Assembly: GCA_016222945.1 (NCBI GenBank)
Contig: JACRPY010000002.1
Coordinates: forward strand, 124,001 to 188,000
DNA from: Methanobacterium sp.
GTDB lineage: Archaea; Methanobacteriota; Methanobacteria; Methanobacteriales; Methanobacteriaceae
Direction of reading: 5' to 3'
DNA: 64,000 nucleotides
Part shown: positions 1 to 8,949 of the stretch, one piece after another
Numbering within the stretch: the stretch's first letter is position 1
How the letters are laid out: each line of letters opens with the position of its first letter
Notes under the pieces: generated by a model
The model's database searches: none
Seen by the model: the letters and a program-made list of their open reading frames with translations, nothing else
Told to the model about the DNA's origin: nothing
Translations under genes and position numbers: made by a program

Positions 1-7
1 TTTAAAA

Positions 8-109
8 AGTATTACTCAATAATGGTATTTTTAAAAAAAGTAATATTAGAAAAGGAACGTTTGGACATTAAAAATGCCATTAGAAAACAATACCGCTTAA
101 AGTTAACTT
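8..109 (+). promoter_or_regulatory. Upstream region of ABC importer operon with two inverted repeats
   Basis: This AT-rich stretch precedes the importer operon. Two symmetric elements are visible. AGTATTACT at 8-16 faces AGTAATATT at 39-47, giving 9-base arms with one mismatch. AAGTTAACTT at 100-109 is a perfect 10-base palindrome 21 bases before the ribosome binding site. Either could be an operator, for example for a nickel-responsive regulator, but no regulator gene lies nearby and I do not recognise a known operator consensus. Confidence 0.25.
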
Positions 110-130
110 ACATCTGTCTTAAAAAGTATC

Positions 131-146
131 AGGAGGCATTTAAATT
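131..146 (+). promoter_or_regulatory. Ribosome binding site that places the start at an ATT codon
   Basis: AGGAGG at 131-136 is a strong Shine-Dalgarno sequence. Seven bases after it lies ATT (144-146), in frame with the binding-protein gene and directly after an in-frame TAA. The first in-frame ATG (168) is 31 bases from the site, too far to use it. Starting at ATT gives a lysine-containing N-terminus ahead of the hydrophobic core, as a signal peptide needs. Confidence 0.6.
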
Positions 147-1766
147 AAGAATCAAAAATATTTAATTATGGGAGTAGTAGCTGTAATTTTAGGGATTTTT
201 ATTATTGCTATGTCTTTTAGTTCAACTTCTAGAGCTGCAGATGAATTAGTAGCTGCAGTGGGAGTACATGGTGGAGAACCAGAAGCTGGTTTTGATCCTA
301 TTAATAAATGGGCGAATGGAAAAGAGCCACTAGTTCAAAGTACTCTTTTTAAAAGAAATAATAACGTTTCGCTAGTTAATGATTTGGCTACAAATTATTC
401 TGTTAGTGATAATGGATTGAAATGGACAGTTAAAATAAGAAACGATGTTAAATTCCATGATGGAGTACCTTTAACTTCAAAAGATGTGGCATTTACATTT
501 AATACTGCAGCTAACAGCAGCGGAGGATTAGATTTATCCATGCTTGAGCGTGCGGAAGTCGTGGATAATACTACAGTTGAATTTAAATTAAAGGATCCTC
601 AAGCAACATTTATCAATAAACTTGTATCATTAGGTATTGTTCCTGAACATGCTTATAATAACGCAACTTATGGGCAAAAACCAATAGGTTCTGGTCCATA
701 CAAATTTGTACAGTGGAATAAAGGTCAGCAAGCAATATTCGAAATTAATCCAGATTATTATGGTCAAAAACCATATTTTAAAAAGATAACTATCTTGTTC
801 ATGTCTTCAGACACAGCCTTTGCTGCAGCTAAGGCTGGAAAAGTGGATATAGCTGAAATACCTGTTTCTTTTGCTAATCAGACAGTGGATGGTATGAAGA
901 TAGTATCTCTTGATTCTGTTGACGCAAGGGGAATTAATTTTCCAATGCAGCCAGATACAGGTAAAAAAACTGAAAATAACTATACAATTGGAAATAATGT
1001 GACTTCAGATGCTGCAATTAGGAAAGCTCTAAATATTGGGATTGATAGGCAAGTATTAATCAATGGAGCATTAAATGGACAGGGAAATGAAGAATTTACT
1101 GGTGTAGATAAACTTCCTTTTGGAAATAAGGAAGCTGTCTTTGAAGATGGAAAGATGGAAGAAGCCAAGAAAATTTTAACTGGTGGTGGCTGGAAAGACA
1201 CTGATGGCGATGGTATAGTAGAGAAAAATGGAATAAAAGCAGAATTTACTATTTTATATCCGTCTGATAGGCAGGAAAGGCAAGCATTAGCTGTTTCGCT
1301 TAGTGAAGAGGCAAAAAAGCTGGGTATAAAAATAAATGTTGAAGGTAAAAGCTGGAATCAAATTGATTCATTGGTGTATTCCAATCCGGTGGTTTTTGGT
1401 TATGGATCATTGGACCCTACTGATGTATATTTAAGATACTACGGTATTCGTTCAGGTAAAGGCAAGTTTAGCAAATATGATAATGCAATATTTTACAACA
1501 ATTCTATAGTAAATACCCATTTAAGAAATGCTATGACTAATTTTAACCAAAATACTGCTAATAAAGATTGGAAATTAGCTGCATGGGATGGAACCACAGG
1601 CTATTCTCAAAAAGGAGATGCTACATGGTTATGGATTGCCACTCTTAAGTATCTATACATCATGGATGAAGATTTAGATATTGGAACTCCTAAAATCCAG
1701 CCTCATGGCGCTGATATTTTTGGTAATATATATGAATGGAAGCGTAAAGGAAATGAAACGATATAA
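144..1766 (+). CDS. ABC transporter substrate-binding protein, peptide/nickel family (SBP_bac_5)
   Basis: Extracytoplasmic receptor of a peptide/nickel-type ABC importer. It binds the ligand outside the membrane and delivers it to the two permeases encoded next. The N-terminus, read from ATT 144, is MKNQKYLIMG followed by a hydrophobic core and a cut near SRA-ADE, a Sec signal peptide. Family hallmarks are the early segment WTVKIRNDVKFHDG, then GSGPYKFVQWNKG, and a C-terminal lobe with GYGSLDPTDVYLRYYG. Length (540 residues) is normal for the family. Membership in a five-gene operon fits NikABCDE or OppABCDF. Nickel is attractive in a methanogen, but substrate cannot be read from sequence. 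The ATG at 168 would drop the basic residues of the signal peptide and lie far from the RBS. A strong hairpin follows the stop codon. Confidence 0.85.
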   Translation: MKNQKYLIMGVVAVILGIFIIAMSFSSTSRAADELVAAVGVHGGEPEAGFDPINKWANGKEPLVQSTLFKRNNNVSLVNDLATNYSVSDNGLKWTVKIRNDVKFHDGVPLTSKDVAFTFNTAANSSGGLDLSMLERAEVVDNTTVEFKLKDPQATFINKLVSLGIVPEHAYNNATYGQKPIGSGPYKFVQWNKGQQAIFEINPDYYGQKPYFKKITILFMSSDTAFAAAKAGKVDIAEIPVSFANQTVDGMKIVSLDSVDARGINFPMQPDTGKKTENNYTIGNNVTSDAAIRKALNIGIDRQVLINGALNGQGNEEFTGVDKLPFGNKEAVFEDGKMEEAKKILTGGGWKDTDGDGIVEKNGIKAEFTILYPSDRQERQALAVSLSEEAKKLGIKINVEGKSWNQIDSLVYSNPVVFGYGSLDPTDVYLRYYGIRSGKGKFSKYDNAIFYNNSIVNTHLRNAMTNFNQNTANKDWKLAAWDGTTGYSQKGDATWLWIATLKYLYIMDEDLDIGTPKIQPHGADIFGNIYEWKRKGNETI

Positions 1767-1775
1767 ATAGAAATT

Positions 1776-1805
1776 AAATTTGTTTATAGACACAAAAACA
1801 AATTT
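1776..1805 (+). repeat. Perfect 10-bp hairpin between binding-protein and permease genes
   Basis: AAATTTGTTT (1776-1785) and AAACAAATTT (1796-1805) are exact reverse complements around a 10-base loop, ten bases after the binding-protein stop. Such stem-loops after the first gene of binding-protein-dependent transport operons commonly stabilise the upstream message so the receptor is made in excess. That role is inferred here. Confidence 0.5.
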
Positions 1806-1886
1806 TATGAGTAAAACACTGAAGTTAAAGCTCTTTGGTGTATACTCCATTTATTTTAAATAAAATTGCTAGATGGAGGAAATAAT

Positions 1887-2876
1887 GTGGAAAATAAAAA
1901 ATTATGGGTTTTTGCAGGAAAAAAGACCTTTAAATTAATAACTCTCTTAATCGTAGTTTGTCTTGCTAGTTTTTGGCTTATAGAACAGTCTCCAATTGAT
2001 CCAGTCAGGGCATATGTTGGAGAAATGTCTATAACTCCCGAGAAGAAAGCTCAGCTTGAAGAATATTGGGGAGTAAATACGCCCCCACAAGATAAATTCG
2101 TGAAATGGGCTGGAAATATTGTTAAAGGAAATTTTGGAATGTCTTTAATTTATAGAACCCCAGTTAGTGACGTAATTAAAGAAAGATTCACTGCATCCTT
2201 AATTCTCATGATGGCATCCTGGCTAATTTCAGGTATATTAGGCTTTATTTTAGGAATAATAGCTGGAATGAAAAGAGGAACATGGATAGATAGAGTAATA
2301 AAAACTTACTGTTACACTTTAGCTGCGACACCCACATTTTGGCTGGCTTTAATTCTACTAATGGTGTTTTCAGTGTATTTAGGATGGTTTCCTATTGGAT
2401 TAAGTGTACCAATAGGAGTCACAGCAGGTAATGTAACCTTTTTTGATTGGTTACAGCATTTAATCCTTCCTGCCATAGCTTTAAGTTTGTTAGGTGTTGC
2501 ACAAATTGCAATGTTTACCCGTGAAAAACTAACAGAAGTTTTGTCCAGTGATTATGTATTATTTGCTAAGGCAAGAGGTGAAAAAGGACTAAATTTAGTA
2601 TTAAGACATGGAATTAGGAATGTAGCTCTTCCAGCCATTACATTGCAGTTTTTAGGATTCAGTGAATTGTTTGGTGGGGCAGTCCTTGTTGAACAGGTGT
2701 TTTCATATCCTGGAATTGGACAAGCTGCAGTAGCAGCAGGACTTAGATCAGATGTACCTCTACTTTTAGGAATTGTTATTGTTAGTACATTATTTGTCTT
2801 CTTTGGAAACTCAATTGCTGATATTATATATGAATTTGTTGATCCAAGGATTAGACAGCAGGAGGCAGCTTCATGA
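1887..2876 (+). CDS. ABC transporter permease, NikB/DppB type
   Basis: First membrane subunit of the importer. The N-terminal membrane helix is near residues 13-32. The segment SPIDPVRAYVG and the later RTPVSDVIKERF are typical of the NikB/DppB/OppB family, and the EAA-loop region, which contacts the ATPases, is around VLFAKARGEKGLN. Four to five further helices follow, ending in the family signature VDPRIR. The start chosen is GTG 1887, seven bases after GGAGG (1875-1879); the upstream in-frame TTG at 1866 would overlap that RBS. Length (329 residues) is standard. Its stop overlaps the next ATG as ATGA, so the two permeases are probably translationally coupled. Confidence 0.85.
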   Translation: MENKKLWVFAGKKTFKLITLLIVVCLASFWLIEQSPIDPVRAYVGEMSITPEKKAQLEEYWGVNTPPQDKFVKWAGNIVKGNFGMSLIYRTPVSDVIKERFTASLILMMASWLISGILGFILGIIAGMKRGTWIDRVIKTYCYTLAATPTFWLALILLMVFSVYLGWFPIGLSVPIGVTAGNVTFFDWLQHLILPAIALSLLGVAQIAMFTREKLTEVLSSDYVLFAKARGEKGLNLVLRHGIRNVALPAITLQFLGFSELFGGAVLVEQVFSYPGIGQAAVAAGLRSDVPLLLGIVIVSTLFVFFGNSIADIIYEFVDPRIRQQEAAS

Positions 2877-3727
2877 ATACTAATGTAGCGTTAAAGAAGG
2901 GATTATTTAGAGGACTGAATTTAAGACAGAAAACCATTTTAATAATAGGCCTCACCTCCTTTTTGTTAGTTACAATTGTAATTTCAAGCTTATTTTTAGG
3001 TGGTGAATCATTACCTACCAATTTTGCCTATAAAAACCTTCCTCCTTCCCTGGAACATCCATTTGGAACAGATTGGATGGGCAGGGACATGTTTATAAGA
3101 ACCTTGGAGGGTTTAGGTTTAAGTATAATGATTGGAGCTATTGCCTCTACATTTAGCACTATACTAGCTATAATTCTAGGATTAGTTTCAAGTGTTGGAG
3201 AGAAAACTGACTCCTTTATATCCTGGCTAGTTGATCTGTTTCTTTCAATTCCCCATCTTCTTTTAATAATCCTTATTTCAATTGGATTAGGAGGGGGAGC
3301 AATGGGTGTTATTTTTGGTGTTGCGTTAACTCATTGGACAAGCTTGACGAGGGTTATAAGAGCGGAAATTAAGCAAATCAAAACTCAGGATTATATTCAT
3401 GTCTCTGGAAATCTTGGAAGGTCCAAATGGTGGATAGCTACAAAACACATATTTCCACATTTAATTCCTCAAATACTGTTGGGAACTATTTTAATGTTTC
3501 CACATGCGATTTTACATGAGGCTTCAGTTACATTCCTCGGTTTTGGGCTTTCACCACACGAGCCAGCAATTGGTATAATATTATCAGAGTCTATGAGATA
3601 TTTATCTGCAGGATACTGGTGGCTTGCATTTTTCCCCGGATTAGCACTCTTAATTGTGGTTCTTGTGTTTGATTTGATTGGAGATAATTTAGGAAAGTTA
3701 ATAGATCCAAAGAGTGCTCATGAATGA
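2873..3727 (+). CDS. ABC transporter permease, NikC/DppC type
   Basis: Second membrane subunit, partner of the NikB-type permease with which it shares an ATGA overlap. An N-terminal helix is followed by the characteristic HPFGTDWMGRDMFIRTLEG segment (about residues 62-80) of the DppC/NikC family. The EAA loop lies near IKTQDYIHVSGNLGRSK, and several helices end in DNLGKLIDPK. At 284 residues it has the usual length. Together the two permeases would form the heterodimeric membrane channel fed by the binding protein and driven by the two ATPases downstream. Confidence 0.85.
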   Translation: MNTNVALKKGLFRGLNLRQKTILIIGLTSFLLVTIVISSLFLGGESLPTNFAYKNLPPSLEHPFGTDWMGRDMFIRTLEGLGLSIMIGAIASTFSTILAIILGLVSSVGEKTDSFISWLVDLFLSIPHLLLIILISIGLGGGAMGVIFGVALTHWTSLTRVIRAEIKQIKTQDYIHVSGNLGRSKWWIATKHIFPHLIPQILLGTILMFPHAILHEASVTFLGFGLSPHEPAIGIILSESMRYLSAGYWWLAFFPGLALLIVVLVFDLIGDNLGKLIDPKSAHE

Positions 3728-3776
3728 GCTGATTAATTCGGTAAATTTCATTAAAATGTTAAAAGTGGTGTAAAAC

Positions 3777-4823
3777 ATGGAAAATAAAGTTGAAATAAGT
3801 GATGAAAAGTTTAGCAACGAATTTAGTGTAATTGTTGAAGAAGAGTTAGGCAATGAAGTTAAGGTAATTCCTGAAGAAAGAGAAAAGAGTGAAGCCCTAT
3901 TGAAGGTGCAGGATGTTTCACTTTCTTTTATTCAATATGTTTCAGGGCTTAGACAAACAGAATTAAATGTGATTTCTAATTTGAGTATAGAAGCATACAA
4001 TGGTGAGGTTTTAGCTATTGTTGGTTCAAGTGGGTCTGGTAAAAGCCTTCTGGCCCATGCTATTTTAGGAATTTTACCTTCAAATGCAAATCTTAGTGGT
4101 AAAATAGAATATAATGGCTTAGAACTTACTCAAAATAGAAAGGAAGAGCTTAGAGGTAAAGAAATAGCGTTGGTTCCCCAGTCTATAAACTATTTAGATC
4201 CTTTAATGAGAGTTTCTAATCAAGTAATGGGGGCTGTTGATGAAGAAAATGAGAAATTAATGAAAAATCTTCAAAGAAAAATTTTCCAAAGATATGATTT
4301 AAAACCAGAAGTTGATAGAATGTTTCCACATGAATTATCTGGAGGCATGGCTAGAAGAGTTTTAGTCTCTACTGCTATAATAAGCTCTGCAAAGCTCATA
4401 ATTGCAGATGAACCAACCCCTGGACTGGATGAAAAAACCTTAAATGAAACATTAAACTATTTTAAGGACATGGCTAATAATGGCTGCGCTGTTATCATTA
4501 TAACTCATGATATAGAAGCTGCACTAAAAATATCTGATAAAATTGCAGTATTTTATGCAGGCACAGTTTTAGAAGTAGCTAATGTTGAAGATTTTAAAAA
4601 TAATGGTGAAAATTTAAGACATCCCTATACTAAGGCCCTCTGGAATGCACTTCCTCAAAACAAATTTCAAGCAGTTGATGGTCACCAACCAATGCAGAAT
4701 GAAGTTGTTGATGGTTGTGTTTTCTATGAAAGATGCTCTAAAAAGGACGATATTTGTTCTAAAAATATTCCTCCACTAAAAAAGATTATTGGAGGCGTTG
4801 TGAGGTGTAATAATGTGTCTTAA
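3777..4823 (+). CDS. ABC transporter ATP-binding protein, NikD/OppD type
   Basis: First of two ATPases energising the importer. Walker A is GSSGSGKS (about residues 83-90), the Q-loop follows in ALVPQS, the signature is LSGGMARR, Walker B is LIIADEPTPGLD, and the H-loop is ITHD. After the nucleotide-binding domain comes the oligopeptide/dipeptide C-terminal extension, recognisable by HPYTKALW and several cysteines (CVFYERC, then IC and RC), which in some relatives hold an iron-sulfur cluster. About 40 acidic residues precede the ATPase domain, longer than in most homologues. It overlaps the next ATPase gene by 11 bases. Confidence 0.85.
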   Translation: MENKVEISDEKFSNEFSVIVEEELGNEVKVIPEEREKSEALLKVQDVSLSFIQYVSGLRQTELNVISNLSIEAYNGEVLAIVGSSGSGKSLLAHAILGILPSNANLSGKIEYNGLELTQNRKEELRGKEIALVPQSINYLDPLMRVSNQVMGAVDEENEKLMKNLQRKIFQRYDLKPEVDRMFPHELSGGMARRVLVSTAIISSAKLIIADEPTPGLDEKTLNETLNYFKDMANNGCAVIIITHDIEAALKISDKIAVFYAGTVLEVANVEDFKNNGENLRHPYTKALWNALPQNKFQAVDGHQPMQNEVVDGCVFYERCSKKDDICSKNIPPLKKIIGGVVRCNNVS

Positions 4824-5424
4824 AGGTGAAAATATAAATTTTGGCTATAAAAAAGATAATTACATCTTGAAGGATGTGAATATATCTTTAGACAGAGGTG
4901 AGATAATAGGATTGATTGGGGATAGTGGGAGTGGAAAATCAACACTGTGTAAGATATTATCTGGATATGAAAATAACTATCAAGGGAATATAAGCATTGA
5001 TAACAGTGAAATTGCAGTAAAAGGATATAATTCGGTGCAACTTGTATTTCAACATCCAGAAAAAGCGGTGAATCCCAAATGGAAAATGAAAGACATTTTA
5101 AATGAAGGATATAACGTTCCGCAGGATATTTTAGATTCATTTGGAATAAAAAAGAACTGGCTCAATCGGTGGCCCAATGAACTTTCTGGAGGAGAACTTC
5201 AAAGATTTGCCCTGGCAAGGGCTTTAAGCCCTAAAACTAAGTTTTTAATAGCTGATGAAATAACTACAATGGTGGATGCTATTACTCAAGCCCAAATATG
5301 GAACACGATTTTGGACATAGCTGAAGAGCAAAATATTGGGGTATTGGTTGTAAGCCATGAAAAAAAGCTAATCAAGCAGTTATGCCATGATACTATATAT
5401 TTAGATGATATAAACAATGTTTGA
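4813..5424 (+). CDS. ABC transporter ATP-binding protein, NikE/OppF type, short form
   Basis: Second ATPase of the importer. Walker A GDSGSGKS (about residues 36-43), Q-loop VFQHPE, signature LSGGELQRFALARAL, Walker B FLIADEI and H-loop SHE are all present, so it should be active. At 203 residues it is shorter than usual NikE or OppF (about 250-330) because it stops right after the nucleotide-binding domain and lacks the C-terminal oligopeptide extension present in its partner. The start lies inside the preceding gene, downstream of GAGGTG, implying coupled translation. Confidence 0.85.
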   Translation: MCLKGENINFGYKKDNYILKDVNISLDRGEIIGLIGDSGSGKSTLCKILSGYENNYQGNISIDNSEIAVKGYNSVQLVFQHPEKAVNPKWKMKDILNEGYNVPQDILDSFGIKKNWLNRWPNELSGGELQRFALARALSPKTKFLIADEITTMVDAITQAQIWNTILDIAEEQNIGVLVVSHEKKLIKQLCHDTIYLDDINNV

Positions 5425-5448
5425 TTGTAAAATAGTTTAATATTTAAT

Positions 5449-5462
5449 TATTTTTTCTATTT
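5449..5462 (+). terminator. T-rich terminator of importer operon
   Basis: TTATTTTTTCTATT lies about 25 bases after the last ATPase stop. Archaeal RNA polymerase terminates at T-tracts without needing a hairpin. The next gene is convergent, so transcription is expected to end here. Confidence 0.4.
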
Positions 5463-5565
5463 AGGATAAATATGAGGGTTTATGGAAATAAAAGATAAAC
5501 CAGCATAAATATCAAACAGAAATAAACTAAATAAAAACAAGATTTAATTGGATAAATAAATATAA

Positions 5566-6294
5566 TTAAAGATTCCTTGCAAATGTTAAATATCCAGTAT
5601 GACCCACAGCTCTTGTTTTAGGTCTTGTACCTTTCGCTTTTACTTCAATTTCACGTAAAATACATTCAATAGTATTTAAATTAGAAAATTCAAATTTTTT
5701 AAGCACTTTATGCAGTATTTGAACCTGTTCAATGTAAGGAGTGTAAGCTGCAATGTATCCACCAGTTTTAAGAGATTCTTTTGCATATTCTACAACATCC
5801 CATGGTTTAGGAAGGTCTAAGAATATTACATCGACGTTATCCTCATTAATTCCTTCAGTTATATCTTTACAGTTTATATAAACGTTTTCAAGGCCAAAAT
5901 TTGTCACATTACGCTTTGCAATCTCTGTAAAATCTTCTCTTATTTCATAGGAGTAAACAGAACCTTTTTCACCTACAATGTTTCCAAAATGGAGTGCAGT
6001 TGCTCCTGCCCCTGTTCCAGCATCAATAACCCGATCACCTGATCCCATGCCAGTATAGGCTGTTATAATCCCAATATCCTTTGGAAGTATGATTGAACAT
6101 TTTCTCTCCATTAAATCAATATAATCATTAATATTAGCCTTTAAAACTTTAAATTCATGTCCTAAATGAGTTTTTAATACATCTCCAGGTTTGCCCTGTT
6201 CCATATCTTCTTTTTTTATAAAACCAAAATTAGTGTGAAATTCTTCATCACGGGCTATATATTTTTTACCTCTTTCATCCATTAAAATACGCAA
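5566..6294 (-). CDS. trmI: tRNA (adenine-N1)-methyltransferase TrmI (archaeal m1A57/58)
   Basis: Uses S-adenosylmethionine to methylate N1 of adenines 57/58 in the T-loop of tRNA, as the archaeal enzyme is known to do. A small N-terminal beta domain (about residues 1-60) precedes a Rossmann methyltransferase domain with motif I VIDAGTGAGATAL and the catalytic-region motif FLDLPKPW typical of the Gcd14/TrmI family. The C-terminal KGTRPKTRAVGHTGYL is also conserved. Length (242 residues) fits. TTG 6294 is preferred as the start because GGAG lies at proper distance before it; GTG 6303 would sit within that RBS, and ATG 6282 is a further option. It follows hef on the same strand after an AT-rich 155-base spacer. 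Confidence 0.85.
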   Translation of the reverse strand: MRILMDERGKKYIARDEEFHTNFGFIKKEDMEQGKPGDVLKTHLGHEFKVLKANINDYIDLMERKCSIILPKDIGIITAYTGMGSGDRVIDAGTGAGATALHFGNIVGEKGSVYSYEIREDFTEIAKRNVTNFGLENVYINCKDITEGINEDNVDVIFLDLPKPWDVVEYAKESLKTGGYIAAYTPYIEQVQILHKVLKKFEFSNLNTIECILREIEVKAKGTRPKTRAVGHTGYLTFARNL

Positions 6295-6458
6295 TTTTTC
6301 CACTCCTCATCTATAATATCTTCATTTAATTTATAATTTAGTTTAAACCTGTTATTTACCATATAATATCTATATTTTATTTATATTTATTCTATAATTT
6401 ATTCAAATGTTTTATTTCCAATATAATTTCTTTATTTATTCTATAATTTTATTTGAAC

Positions 6459-8726
6459 CTATTGTTCATCATTTTTATTCATTTCTGTGAGCTTTATGCT
6501 TTCTTTATTTCCAATTTTTATAAAACCAGAGCTTAAAACTTCTCTTATTTTTAAAGCTATCTTATCACCAATTCCATCTACACTTTTTAGTTCGGATTTG
6601 GAGGCATTTATAACATTCTCTACAGTTCCAAATTCTTCAAGTAGCTTTCTTGCTGTAACTGGGCCGATATTAGGCAATGATTCTATGATATAAAGCTGCT
6701 GTTCATATAATGTCAATGGTTTTTTCTCAGTTCTAATTTTAATTTCAGGTCTTTCATGTATTTGCTCTCTAATTGCAATTCTTACAATCATTGCAGCTGT
6801 ATCTTCCATAGATCGAGTTGGAATAATAGGAATACCAAAATCTACTGCAATTGAAGCTAAAGCACCTCTCACTGCATTTGGATGGATAAAACTGGAGTAG
6901 AGCTCATCACCTTCAAGAATTATCACTGGTTTTTTAAAATTTTCAACCAATTCTTTGGCTTGCTGATACAGTCTTTTATCAATAATAGAGCCTATAAAAT
7001 CTTTTGCAGTTTTCCGCTCAATTGCTACTTCATCACTCACCTGATAATCAGCTACAGCAAGGCTTTTTACTTCTATTTCTGCATTTAATTTGTCTAATTC
7101 GCGTAAAACCTTGGAATTACCTTCTCTGGAGTCCGCATAAATTAGGGGTCTGATTTCCTGGTTTTCATCTTCTCTTGGAACAATTTTTACTATTTCATTA
7201 GGGGCAATATTCCTTTTAATCCTCTTTGAAAGCTGTTTTTTCATTTTATGCTCTTTATTAATACTTGACCAGTAATAAGCTTCGTCTCTTGTTCCTTTAG
7301 TGATTAATATATACATTTTACCTTTATTTTTTCTTCCAGTTCTTCCACGACGTTGTATCATCCGTATTTCAGATGGAACAGGCTCATAAAGGATTACAAG
7401 GTCCACTGCAGGAATATCAATACCTTCTTCAGCCACACTTGTTGAGATCAAGACATCGTAAACTCCCATTTTAAATGATTTAATTACATTTTTCTGCTCT
7501 TTTTGAGTTAAACCCTTTTCACCTTCTTTAGCAGCCTGGCCAAAAAATTTAACAGCTTTAATGTCATTTTCTATACATTTTTCAAATATATTATCTACAG
7601 TGTCTCTAAACTGGGTGAAAACAATTATTTTAGAGTCATCGTTATTTTTTAATTCTTTTTTTAATATTTTTACCAGTTTTGGAAGTTTAGGGTGTTCAAC
7701 TTCATTATTTCGAGCTATTTTTGTAAGGCTAATTGCCTTTTTGAAATTTTCATCTACAAGAAGACTTTTTGCAGCCTTTGTCCTTTTTTTACGCAGACGC
7801 TCAAAGTATTTATCAAGTGTGATGATTCCCTGGGTTTCCAGGAGTTCCAATGAATGCATAATATTTATAACCGCAGTTAAAACAGAAACAGCCAGGTAAC
7901 ACTTTTTTGGAGGGTTGCTGCTTCTTGAAATTCTGTTTTGAGCAACTGCTTTTGCCTTCAAAACATCCTTTTTACTCATATTAATAGATTTTATGATACC
8001 CATTTTTTTAAGGGTGTTCAGCTTCGCCTTTAAAGTGATGTCAATGGACTTTTTTATTTCTTTAAGATCATCGTTAAGCTCTATTTTAATCCATTTAACT
8101 TCTACAGGGTTAAAGTAGGGAACAACGTCGTTATCATCTTCACTTTTTATGATCACATCGTTTATAAAAAGATTTTCACATACTTCATTTATTTTATCTT
8201 CAACAGAGCCTGGAGATGCTGTAAGTCCAAGAACTAATGGATTTTTACTTTCTCTTTGATATTTACCTGCTAAGTAAACATAGGAATAAGAACCAACACC
8301 TCTGTGGCATTCATCAAAAACAAGGAGTGATACATCCTCTAAAGTGTACCGGGAGGATATTAAATCGGATTCTATTGTTTGTGGAGTTGCACATATAATT
8401 TGATGATCATCCCATCTTTTTATTCTGTCTTTTGGCTTAATATCACCAGTAAGTGATGTTGCAGGCACATTTAGAAATTCTCTGAAACTTTCTTCGTGTT
8501 GAACAACAAGAGGTTTGCTTGGTGCAAGAATTAAGACTTTTGAACCTTTAAAATTTTTGATCCGCTCTGCTGCAACTAAAACAGCTACTATGGTCTTTCC
8601 AAGTGCTGTTGGTGCTACTATCATGCTATTTCCTTTTTTAAGCACATCAGCAGCGAGAACTTGCTGGTAAAGTCGTGATTCTATTTTTTGATCCTTAATC
8701 AGGGGATGGGTTATCCACTTTTGCAT
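6459..8726 (-). CDS. hef: Hef: archaeal FANCM/XPF-family helicase-nuclease
   Basis: Processes stalled replication forks and branched DNA. Archaeal Hef couples an SF2 helicase to an XPF-type endonuclease. The helicase half has Walker A PTALGKT (about residues 40-46), DECH (138-141), LGLTASPG and the C-terminal motif QRRGRTGR. The nuclease half has ADSREG and the signature ERK at 570-572 within IERKTAKDF, followed by tandem helix-hairpin-helix motifs (NIGPVTARKLL and GIGDKIALKI) near residues 687-725. All catalytic motifs are intact and the length (755) is normal. No RBS is visible at ATG 8726, but TTTTATAT at 8748-8755 is at the right distance for a nearly leaderless message. Confidence 0.93.
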   Translation of the reverse strand: MQKWITHPLIKDQKIESRLYQQVLAADVLKKGNSMIVAPTALGKTIVAVLVAAERIKNFKGSKVLILAPSKPLVVQHEESFREFLNVPATSLTGDIKPKDRIKRWDDHQIICATPQTIESDLISSRYTLEDVSLLVFDECHRGVGSYSYVYLAGKYQRESKNPLVLGLTASPGSVEDKINEVCENLFINDVIIKSEDDNDVVPYFNPVEVKWIKIELNDDLKEIKKSIDITLKAKLNTLKKMGIIKSINMSKKDVLKAKAVAQNRISRSSNPPKKCYLAVSVLTAVINIMHSLELLETQGIITLDKYFERLRKKRTKAAKSLLVDENFKKAISLTKIARNNEVEHPKLPKLVKILKKELKNNDDSKIIVFTQFRDTVDNIFEKCIENDIKAVKFFGQAAKEGEKGLTQKEQKNVIKSFKMGVYDVLISTSVAEEGIDIPAVDLVILYEPVPSEIRMIQRRGRTGRKNKGKMYILITKGTRDEAYYWSSINKEHKMKKQLSKRIKRNIAPNEIVKIVPREDENQEIRPLIYADSREGNSKVLRELDKLNAEIEVKSLAVADYQVSDEVAIERKTAKDFIGSIIDKRLYQQAKELVENFKKPVIILEGDELYSSFIHPNAVRGALASIAVDFGIPIIPTRSMEDTAAMIVRIAIREQIHERPEIKIRTEKKPLTLYEQQLYIIESLPNIGPVTARKLLEEFGTVENVINASKSELKSVDGIGDKIALKIREVLSSGFIKIGNKESIKLTEMNKNDEQ

Positions 8727-8883
8727 GTGAATATATTGAACTTGATGATATAAAAATAATGATTAGTTATTTCATTAATTTTCAAATTAGAAAGTAGTAT
8801 TGGATCTTATGATTATATTATTATGAATTTGACTTATTATCTTTACTTATTATTGTATATATTATTTTCTATTTGAATCGAAT

Positions 8884-8899
8884 AGAAAGTTTTTAAATG
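8884..8899 (+). promoter_or_regulatory. Promoter of the giant surface-protein gene
   Basis: AGAAAG followed by TTTTTAAAT (8890-8898) resembles an archaeal BRE/TATA pair. Transcription would begin near 8920, giving a leader of about 30 bases containing the RBS TGGAGA (8935-8940). The divergent hef gene has its own TATA element in the same 220-base spacer. Confidence 0.45.
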
Positions 8900-8949
8900 G
8901 TTGAGGTATGATTTTAATTTAATATTAGGTTACATGGAGATTTTTTAAA

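Noticed and set aside
1..143. NikR operator
   Set aside because: Inverted repeats exist but do not match a consensus I can name, so only generic symmetry is reported.
4813..5424. Truncated or broken second ATPase
   Set aside because: It is short, but every ATPase motif is present and it ends cleanly after the domain, so I treat it as a natural short form.
6304..6458. Repeated TTTATTCTATAATTT words between hef and trmI
   Set aside because: Only two copies in very AT-rich DNA, with no symmetry or spacing that suggests function.
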